In this document: positions 1 to 5,574 of the stretch, in pieces
Position numbering within the stretch: the stretch's first letter is position 1
Layout of the letters: every line of letters begins with the position of its first letter
Source: Natrialbaceae archaeon
GTDB taxonomy: Archaea > Halobacteriota > Halobacteria > Halobacteriales > Natrialbaceae
Direction of reading: 5' to 3'
Assembly (NCBI GenBank): GCA_003552325.1
Contig: PUKM01000018.1
Coordinates: 1 to 5,574 of the forward strand
Length of the DNA: 5,574 nt
Notes under the pieces: generated by a model
Databases searched by the model: none
Told to the model about the DNA's origin: nothing
The model's input: only the letters and a program-made list of their open reading frames with translations
Program-made: the position numbers and the translations under genes

Positions 1-65
1 CAAATTCCAGCAAAACAAGGATTGAAACTAATACTGCCAAGCGTATAAGTGCAATGGCCGGCCAT

Positions 66-1432
66 GTTCGAGACCAAATTCCAGCAAAACAAGGATTGAA
101 ACCAAAAAGCGGAGATTTCCGGAAAATATAATTCATATGTTCGAGACCAAATTCCAGCAAAACAAGGATTGAAACAGAATCAGGAAAAGAGCATAGACAG
201 AAGATTTGCAGTTCGAGACCAAATTCCAGCAAAACAAGGATTGAAACTAATTGACAAAAAAAGCCAAGATATCCAGCGTCTTGGTTCGAGACCAAATTCC
301 AGCAAAACAAGGATTGAAACTAGGGCAAAATAGGGGTAAGATATTTGGCACGGCCTGTTCGAGACCAAATTCCAGCAAAACAAGGATTGAAACCCAAAAC
401 CATTAACAGAAAAACAATCTGAAACCTTAGGTTCGAGACCAAATTCCAGCAAAACAAGGATTGAAACATAAATCATCTGCAAACGCTTTAAAATTCCCCC
501 CATAGTTCGAGACCAAATTCCAGCAAAACAAGGATTGAAACATATTGTAAAAGCGGTCAGGCAATTGGGGCAGGATAAGTTCGAGACCAAATTCCAGCAA
601 AACAAGGATTGAAACTTAAATGCTTTAGTTTTTATCCTGTTTCGCTCAAACGTTCGAGACCAAATTCCAGCAAAACAAGGATTGAAACAAATAAAATACC
701 CGCCTGCCTGCCTGATATATACAGGGTTCGAGACCAAATTCCAGCAAAACAAGGATTGAAACGCCGTGATAGTGTTCAATTCAGTTTCTTTTGCAGAAAC
801 GTTCGAGACCAAATTCCAGCAAAACAAGGATTGAAACGTTCTGTTAATAATAAGATATTTGGATGTGCGCACGAGTTCGAGACCAAATTCCAGCAAAACA
901 AGGATTGAAACAAAGACCGTCTGTCACATCAGTCATAAATCCCATGCGGTTCGAGACCAAATTCCAGCAAAACAAGGATTGAAACTAAAATACTTAGTTT
1001 TGAGTTGTGGTTTTCGGCCGTGTTCGAGACCAAATTCCAGCAAAACAAGGATTGAAACAAATTTCTGTATTCAGTAATTCGACAGCGTGCTAATTGTTCG
1101 AGACCAAATTCCAGCAAAACAAGGATTGAAACTCATCATCTGTCAGTGTAGACTTACCGCCAGCCTCATCAAGTTCGAGACCAAATTCCAGCAAAACAAG
1201 GATTGAAACATAAATAAATAATTTGTTTGCCATTATTTTGTCAAATCGTTCGAGACCAAATTCCAGCAAAACAAGGATTGAAACTATTTTGCTGTAATCA
1301 ATTATTGTTTCCCATTCTTTACGTTCGAGACCAAATTCCAGCAAAACAAGGATTGAAACGAGAGTGAACCGGACAAGAACATTTGAGACATATTTGTTCG
1401 AGACCAAATTCCAGCAAAACAAGGATTGAAAC
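66..1432 (+). repeat. Newer CRISPR repeat block (position 9 = C), repeats 2-20
   Basis: Nineteen consecutive full repeats read GTTCGAGACC at their 5' end, with C at repeat position 9. I saw no other difference among them. If the leader lies to the left, as the ATTGAAAC handle implies, these are the more recently added units. The partial repeat at 1-28 lacks position 9, so its variant cannot be assigned. The spacers between them include the longest in the array, 40 bp at 1133-1172. Confidence 0.95.
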
Positions 1433-1469
1433 GAATAAGACACCCAGTAAGGGTAAACGAGTTAAAAAA

Positions 1470-2532
1470 GTTCGAGATCAAATTCCAGCAAAACAAGGAT
1501 TGAAACTTGATTTTCATAGTATTGGAGCGTGAAACCCACTCAGTTCGAGATCAAATTCCAGCAAAACAAGGATTGAAACGTTGTTCATTCGATTAACTTT
1601 GCGTAGGGTTTCGAGTTCGAGATCAAATTCCAGCAAAACAAGGATTGAAACTGTCGGCTTCGATAAAACGAAGTTTGGATATAAATTGTTCGAGATCAAA
1701 TTCCAGCAAAACAAGGATTGAAACAAATATTCTAATGGCTTATTCCAAAGCCACCTATTTAGTTCGAGATCAAATTCCAGCAAAACAAGGATTGAAACAT
1801 ATCCATCCTTTGAGATAGATAAACGTTGCTTAAAAGTTCGAGATCAAATTCCAGCAAAACAAGGATTGAAACAAGGCGTTAGCGTGTCGCTTACCTCCCA
1901 CCCACACTTGTTCGAGATCAAATTCCAGCAAAACAAGGATTGAAACGGTATTTCTTTAAAATCATCAAACCATTCTATCTGAGTTCGAGATCAAATTCCA
2001 GCAAAACAAGGATTGAAACCTGTTAATCAGCTGTACGTTTATATCCGCAATAATAGTTCGAGATCAAATTCCAGCAAAACAAGGATTGAAACTACTCCGA
2101 ACATTAACATATTTTTGTGTGCAAATCTGTTCGAGATCAAATTCCAGCAAAACAAGGATTGAAACTTACGTTGACCTTGAAGCTCAGTATAACGCTACTG
2201 TGTTCGAGATCAAATTCCAGCAAAACAAGGATTGAAACATTATTTTTTGAAGGTTTATATGATTCTCCCGTCACAGTTCGAGATCAAATTCCAGCAAAAC
2301 AAGGATTGAAACATGATGAGGGTGATAAGGATAAACTAATAGGCGTTCTAGTTCGAGATCAAATTCCAGCAAAACAAGGATTGAAACACAATTGCGTTTC
2401 AAAACTTCTTAAAACCTTGTATAGTTCGAGATCAAATTCCAGCAAAACAAGGATTGAAACATGCACTCACCACGATTTCATCCTGATTATATTCAGTTCG
2501 AGATCAAATTCCAGCAAAACAAGGATTGAAAC
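1470..2532 (+). repeat. Older CRISPR repeat block (position 9 = T), repeats 21-35
   Basis: Fifteen consecutive repeats read GTTCGAGATC at their 5' end, with T at repeat position 9 and the other 36 bases the same as in the left block. The switch is clean: every repeat to the left of 1470 has C, every one from 1470 on has T. The last repeat (2496-2532) is intact, whereas leader-distal repeats are often degenerate. The spacers here are 35-38 bp. Confidence 0.95.
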
Positions 2533-2646
2533 AAAATTTTCGTTCCCCAAATATTAATACTCAATTGGTATTTAGATTTTAAAGGTTTATAAAAAAGCAT
2601 TTTTATCGATTTTATAGCAAATCCAAATTAAATTACCCCTTATTTT
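2533..2646. other. A+T-rich flank between CRISPR array and next gene
   Basis: This 114-bp stretch separates the last CRISPR repeat from the next start codon. Only 25 of 114 bases are G or C. I found no further repeat copy, no strong hairpin terminator and no good Bacteroidota promoter; TAGATTTT at 2573-2580 resembles the -7 element but has no TTG at the right distance upstream. It must hold whatever starts transcription of the next gene, unless that gene is read through from the array. It could be taken for a CRISPR leader because of its composition, but the repeat orientation argues that the leader is at the other end. Confidence 0.5.
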
Positions 2647-3858
2647 ATGCAAAATTTTAATTCTTCTTTAATTACAATTATTGTAGCATTTGCAATTAGT
2701 GCAACTTACTCTTTGGGAAATAACCGCTTTGTGGAACCTGACATTCCTTTTGATGCCCCGGCCTTTGATGAAATTAATGATGAAGCTATCAAGAAGGGGG
2801 TAATTCAAGCAGATAACCTTGCTTTCGATATCCCTAAAATGAATTCTCATCCAGCGGTAATTGAATTTGATACAGATGTCAATGATATTAAAAGAGTTAC
2901 TTCTCACTATTATGTTTCACTGTGTTACTGGGGATTGAAGCGTCTTGGTTTTGCCGGATCTGAGTCTACATATGAAGATGAATCAATTGCAGAAGAGCTG
3001 GCAGAGGTTGGAGAGTCCTTTGCTTTTGAACCTCCGAAGGCAGGGGGGCCAATCTTTAACCTGGTATACCAAATACCCGGCTATTTAGATCCGCAAGAAC
3101 CGTATGAAATGTACAGGATCTTTGAGGCAGTGAAACAAATGGTGGAGTCTGGAACAATCCGGCAGTTAAAAAGTGAGTTTCCCGATAGGACAGCAGAGTG
3201 GGAAAAGTGGTATATAGAGTCCGGTATTGAGGCATTTCTCGAGCCTTTGCAAAAAGATAAAGACAAGGTATTCTGGTTGATCGATCGTTTTGCCGGCTAT
3301 CTTGAACAGCTCTGGTCCCAGTATGAAGCTGAGTATTCCGACTGGTACGAAGAATTTGATTTTGATCGTTGGAATTCGAAGTTGCCGGTTGAAAAAGTTA
3401 TAAATGCATGGGAGCAGGAGATGAATATTTCCTATCCTTACGAAGAGTTCAGCCTGGTGGTTTGTCCTGAATCACCAACAAGGGCGAGTAGTCTTGGGCC
3501 TGAAAAAGTAGTTTTTGGAGCACGTCATGGTTTAAAGCAGACAAAAAAGAGTTTGGTACACGAGGTGGGAGTCAGGATGGTATGTTTTTACAGACTGGCA
3601 GAACATCCTAAAACTGCCCGGATCGTGGCTGACGATCATTTAGGAATTACAAAGTTGCTCGAGGCAGAAGCCTGTTATCGTAAACCGCAGGTTTTTGATG
3701 AATTGGGAATGGAGTATCAGGCTGACGAGGATGGTTTCATTGCTTCAATGGGACTTGAAAAGTTAATACGGATGAGGTCAGGGATTTGCGATGAGGATTC
3801 GATCTTCGAAATCTTCGCCAAATGGTATGACAGAGCTAAGCAGGAGGGGTTGATATAA
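2647..3858 (+). CDS. Hypothetical exported protein with degenerate HExxH-like motif
   Basis: I do not recognise this 403-residue protein. Residues 8-23 are hydrophobic (SLITIIVAFAISATYS) and read as a signal peptide or N-terminal anchor, though the leading segment has no positive charge. The rest is acidic and aromatic-rich, with many W and Y residues at 185-255, and looks like a soluble periplasmic or surface domain. The most suggestive segment is LVHEVGVRMV at 303-312, with LLEAE ending at 341. This resembles the HExxH helix plus downstream glutamate of gluzincin metallopeptidases, with V309 in place of the second zinc-binding histidine. It could be an inactive relative or a chance match. 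The ATG at 2647 has no Shine-Dalgarno sequence, which is normal in Bacteroidota; M65 is a possible later start without the signal peptide. The gene stands alone, 114 bp after the CRISPR array, and nothing links it to CRISPR function. Confidence 0.85.
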   Translation: MQNFNSSLITIIVAFAISATYSLGNNRFVEPDIPFDAPAFDEINDEAIKKGVIQADNLAFDIPKMNSHPAVIEFDTDVNDIKRVTSHYYVSLCYWGLKRLGFAGSESTYEDESIAEELAEVGESFAFEPPKAGGPIFNLVYQIPGYLDPQEPYEMYRIFEAVKQMVESGTIRQLKSEFPDRTAEWEKWYIESGIEAFLEPLQKDKDKVFWLIDRFAGYLEQLWSQYEAEYSDWYEEFDFDRWNSKLPVEKVINAWEQEMNISYPYEEFSLVVCPESPTRASSLGPEKVVFGARHGLKQTKKSLVHEVGVRMVCFYRLAEHPKTARIVADDHLGITKLLEAEACYRKPQVFDELGMEYQADEDGFIASMGLEKLIRMRSGICDEDSIFEIFAKWYDRAKQEGLI

Positions 3859-4000
3859 GAGAATAAATTACTTCTCAACCTCGTGGTTTTGGCAGAATCT
3901 AAGAAAATAACCGTCATGACTAGCCATGCAGGTTTTGCCATACCCAAGGGGTTGACTTGCAGATTGTTGTTAATCAATTTAATAATTTTAAAACAAGCAG
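3859..4000. other. Intergenic region between the exported-protein gene and the hydrolase remnant
   Basis: These 142 bp hold no clear terminator: the best hairpin, AACC-TCGT-GGTT followed by T residues at 3877-3890, has only four base pairs. TAATTTTA at 3983-3990 is one base from the Bacteroidota -7 consensus but has no well-spaced -33 TTG. The frame of the upstream gene stays open for 49 codons after its TAA, to a TGA at 4006-4008 that overlaps the next start. I regard this as probably chance. Confidence 0.4.
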
Positions 4001-4519
4001 ATGGATGAAAAAAAAATCTTGATTTTAGTATTGTTGGGTACTTTATTTTCAGTTAAGGCCGAACGTGATATTGACTCAGTCCGGGTAAATGATTTCATGG
4101 AAGGTTTAATTGCTTCCAAGCTGATGGATAACAACATTGCAGGTGCAACTGCATGCATTGTGAAAGAAGGTGAAGTGCTGCTTTTAAGGGGGTATGGATA
4201 CAGCGATTTGGAAGAACAACTACCTGTTAATCCAAATGAGACATTATTTCGTATTGGTTCTATATCTAAGATGTTTACATGGATAGCTGCTTTAGTATTA
4301 TTGAGTTTTTACATATTTCTAACTATTGTTATTGGAGACGCCGAAAGCGCAGTTTTCTCAGCACCACCTGCTTCAGGCATGGTACCTGTCCTATTACTGC
4401 CGTTTTTATTGATCATATTAACCCTTATAATGATTTACAACTTTTATCAATTAACAACAAAGTTAAAAGCAGTCAAAGCTCGCAGCAAAATATTCTATTT
4501 ATTACTTATTGTCATTAGT
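4001..4519 (+). pseudogene. Remnant of class C beta-lactamase-like serine hydrolase, internally deleted and 3'-truncated
   Basis: The frame from 4001 runs to a TAA at 4526-4528 (175 codons). Residues 1-20 form a signal peptide (KKILILVLLGTLFSVKA). Residues 45-94 match the start of the beta-lactamase/transpeptidase-like fold: IAGATACIVKEGEVLLLRGYGY, then FRIGSISKMFTW with catalytic-type S87 and K90 (SxxK). A complete member should continue for several hundred residues with the YxN and HxG motifs. Here W94 is followed directly (about 4283) by two membrane segments, near 95-111 and 128-150, that resemble the C-terminal membrane domain of long members of this family. I infer an in-frame deletion of the catalytic core. 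The end also looks cut: the final WNLLG-type tail is missing, and the last codons VR and stop appear to come from the adjoining insertion sequence. The product cannot be an active hydrolase. A nine-A run at 4008-4016 lies in the signal-peptide codons. The family assignment is from recalled sequence patterns. Confidence 0.8.
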
Positions 4520-4595
4520 GTCCGATAAATATTAAATTACGTTCTTTGAAATCCTTGCTATATCTGACTTGTAGAGCTTTTTAGTTGCGTGTCGA

Positions 4596-4625
4596 TTTGA
4601 ATTGAAATATTGGTTTTTAGCTTTG
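4596..4625 (+). promoter_or_regulatory. Predicted transposase promoter (Bacteroidota -33/-7 type)
   Basis: TTTG at 4596-4599 and TAGCTTTG at 4618-4625 match the Bacteroidota primary sigma factor consensus (TTTG, about 19-21 bp, TAnnTTTG). The -7 match is exact and the spacing is 18 bp, slightly short. The start of transcription should fall near 4630-4632, about ten bases before the transposase ATG. The -7 element sits inside the left arm and loop edge of the inverted repeat at 4612-4641. Confidence 0.6.
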
Positions 4626-4641
4626 CACAAAGCTAAAAATC
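4612..4641 (+). promoter_or_regulatory. Inverted repeat adjoining the transposase start codon
   Basis: TTTTTAGCTTT (4614-4624) and AAAGCTAAAAA (4629-4639) are perfect complements around a GCAC loop. A G-U pair (4613/4640) and a G-C pair (4612/4641) extend the RNA stem to 13 bp, ending directly at the ATG (4642). In a transcript entering from outside the element it would fold against the start codon. The stem is A+U-rich, so its stability is moderate. The predicted own transcript starts within the right arm and could not form it. Confidence 0.7.
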
Positions 4642-5574
4642 ATGAATCAAGGCAAATTTGTTTTCTCTCAACTTACCGATTTTCTCCCCAAACGAATTTT
4701 TGACGGCTTGGTCACCAAATACAATGCAAATAAGTATGTTAGGCATTTTTCATGCTGGAATCAGTTGCTCTGCATGGTATTTGGACAACTTACCGGAAGA
4801 GATAGCTTACGAGATCTTTTGATTAGTATCGAGCCACACAAACCAAAGTTCTATCATCTTGGTTTTGGAAAAGGAACCTCAAGATCGAACTTTGCCAATT
4901 CCAATGAAAAAAGAGATTGTCGGGTGTTTGAAGATTTTGCATACTATCTCATTGATCTGGCAAAACAATCTTCAATAGTAGATCCGGATTTTCAGCTTAA
5001 TATTGATGGAAATGTTTATGCTTTCGATTCGACTACTATTGATCTATGTTTGAGTGTATTCTGGTGGGCTGAATTTCGTAAAACAAAAGGAGGAGTCAAA
5101 ATGCATACCTTGTATGATATCAAAACGTCGATCCCCTCATTTATCCATATATCTTCAGCAAAAGTGCATGATGTTAATGTAATGGATCTTTTACATTACG
5201 AACCAGGCGGATATTATATCTTTGACCGTGCATATATTGATTATAGCAGGTTGTTCAACTTACATAAGAGCTTAGCCTTTTTTGTTGCCCGAGCAAAAGA
5301 TAATATCCAATTTCGCAGAATGTACTCAAACAAAGTCTGTAAGGATAACGGTGTTTTATTAGATCAGATCGGGAAATTGAAAGGATTTTATGTTTCTAAA
5401 AAATATCCTGCAAAACTCCGATACATAAAATATTTCGACGATGAAACAGATAATGAACTTGAGTTTTTGTCTAACAATTTTGAACTGACAGCAGAAGACA
5501 TTGCTCAGCTTTACAAATATAGATGGAAGGTGGAGTTATTTTTTAAATGGATTAAACAGCACCTTAAGATCAAA
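4642..5574 (+). CDS. IS4-family transposase, C-terminus beyond window
   Basis: An open frame of 311 codons runs from the ATG at 4642 to the window edge without a stop. It starts MNQGKFVFSQLTDFLPKRIF, typical of the DUF4372 N-terminal domain of Bacteroidota IS4-type transposases (about residues 4-75). The DDE nuclease domain follows. D129 lies in YAFDSTTIDL, D195 in YIFDRAYID and E298 in YKYRWKVELFFKWIK, which fits the IS4 signature Y-x2-R-x3-E-x6-K exactly (Y291, R294, E298, K305). All three catalytic acids are present, and nothing in the visible part suggests inactivation. Family members are about 380-400 residues, so roughly 75-90 residues should lie past the edge. The enzyme cuts and moves the element through a DNA hairpin mechanism known for IS4-family members. 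Expression is probably limited by the hairpin just before the ATG. Confidence 0.95.
   Translation, partial: MNQGKFVFSQLTDFLPKRIFDGLVTKYNANKYVRHFSCWNQLLCMVFGQLTGRDSLRDLLISIEPHKPKFYHLGFGKGTSRSNFANSNEKRDCRVFEDFAYYLIDLAKQSSIVDPDFQLNIDGNVYAFDSTTIDLCLSVFWWAEFRKTKGGVKMHTLYDIKTSIPSFIHISSAKVHDVNVMDLLHYEPGGYYIFDRAYIDYSRLFNLHKSLAFFVARAKDNIQFRRMYSNKVCKDNGVLLDQIGKLKGFYVSKKYPAKLRYIKYFDDETDNELEFLSNNFELTAEDIAQLYKYRWKVELFFKWIKQHLKIK

Larger units (their letters stand above)
1..2532 (+). CRISPR. CRISPR array, 35 repeats and 34 spacers, truncated at the left edge
   Basis: A 37-bp repeat, starting GTTCGAGA and ending AAGGATTGAAAC, recurs every 72-77 bp. Full copies begin at 66, 139, 211, 284, 357, 431, 505, 579, 652, 726, 801, 875, 949, 1022, 1096, 1173, 1248, 1323, 1396, 1470, 1543, 1615, 1688, 1762, 1836, 1910, 1983, 2056, 2129, 2202, 2276, 2351, 2424 and 2496. 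A 28-bp partial copy occupies 1-28. The 34 spacers are 35-40 bp (mostly 36-37) and all different. The repeat is not strongly palindromic; only short TCC/GGA pairing is visible. Its ATTGAAAC end is the usual 8-nt 5' handle of crRNAs cut by Cas6 in type I-B, I-D and III systems, so I infer transcription left to right with the leader outside the window. No cas gene is present, so the subtype cannot be set. The array would act as memory against phages and plasmids. Confidence 0.99.
4518..5574 (+). mobile_element. IS4-family insertion sequence, left end to window edge
   Basis: The element carries a DDE transposase gene starting at 4642. Its left end is placed near 4518 because the hydrolase membrane domain loses its expected pattern there and the following GTGTCCGATAAAT looks like the terminus of related Bacteroidota elements. 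That boundary is uncertain by several bases: the right inverted repeat and the target duplication lie outside the window. About 120 bp of leader precede the transposase. The right end is missing, so completeness cannot be judged. Confidence 0.75.

Noticed and set aside
274..286. Possible self-targeting: spacer 4 end plus repeat start shares AGCGTCTTGGTT with the 403-residue gene near 2938
   Set aside because: Only ten of the twelve bases lie in the spacer and the rest of the spacer does not match; a chance overlap.
689..725. Three tandem CCTG units in spacer 10 as a functional repeat
   Set aside because: Twelve bases of simple repeat inside one spacer most likely reflect the protospacer sequence.
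180..896. 238-codon minus-strand open frame, and similar frames on both strands across 1-2557
   Set aside because: They consist of translated CRISPR repeats joined by spacers and shift frame with spacer length; none is a gene.
2541..2580. A degenerate extra repeat starting CGTTCCCCAAAT after the last full repeat
   Set aside because: Only GTTC and a few A/T positions agree, and the intervening spacer would be 9 bp.
2533..2646. A+T-rich stretch as a CRISPR leader for a leftward array
   Set aside because: The conserved ATTGAAAC handle is at the right end of each repeat, which places the leader at the left. Kept only as an alternative in the findings.
3877..3890. Rho-independent terminator after the 403-residue gene
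   Set aside because: The stem AACC/GGTT has only four pairs and the T run is short.
3717..3977. 86-codon minus-strand open frame
   Set aside because: Antisense shadow of the end of the 403-residue gene, with no independent support.
3952..3990. Promoter for the hydrolase remnant (TTGACT and TAATTTTA)
   Set aside because: The -7 match is imperfect and no TTG lies at 19-21 bp from it. The predicted start would be almost at the ATG.
4279..4518. 79-codon plus-strand open frame inside the hydrolase remnant
   Set aside because: Shifted frame of the membrane domain with no sensible protein pattern.

Overview
The window suggests a member of the Bacteroidota. The transposase at the right end closely resembles the IS4-type (DUF4372 plus DDE) transposases common in that phylum. 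A promoter in front of it matches the Bacteroidota -7 consensus TAnnTTTG exactly. The non-coding DNA is A+T-rich and the gene starts lack clear Shine-Dalgarno sequences. This is pattern recognition, not a database result.

Positions 1-2532 are one long CRISPR array cut by the left edge: 35 repeats of 37 bp (the first is partial) and 34 unique spacers of 35-40 bp. The repeat ends in ATTGAAAC, the 8-nt crRNA handle typical of type I-B, I-D and III systems. This implies rightward transcription and a leader beyond the left edge. No cas gene is visible. The repeats fall into two clean blocks: repeats 2-20 have C at repeat position 9, and repeats 21-35 have T.

Positions 2533-2646 are a very A+T-rich spacer. 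Next comes an intact gene (2647-3858) for an unrecognised, probably exported 403-residue protein with a possible degenerate metallopeptidase helix (HEVGV).

Positions 4001 to about 4519 are the wreck of a class C beta-lactamase-like serine hydrolase. It keeps the signal peptide and the SxxK motif, and then jumps directly to the C-terminal membrane domain, so the catalytic core has been lost. Its last codons appear to be cut off by an IS4-family insertion sequence starting near 4518. The transposase of that element (4642 onward) is open to the window edge and retains D129, D195, E298 and the YREK signature. A 13-bp inverted repeat touching its start codon overlaps the promoter, so readthrough transcripts should fold over the start while the element's own transcript should not.

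All genes lie on the + strand. Apart from the IS damaging the hydrolase gene, no functional link between them is evident. The reading is a defence array next to a decaying, IS-invaded accessory region. I did not find a convincing new system. The most informative signals are the repeat-variant boundary in the array and the start-masking hairpin and promoter arrangement of the IS.
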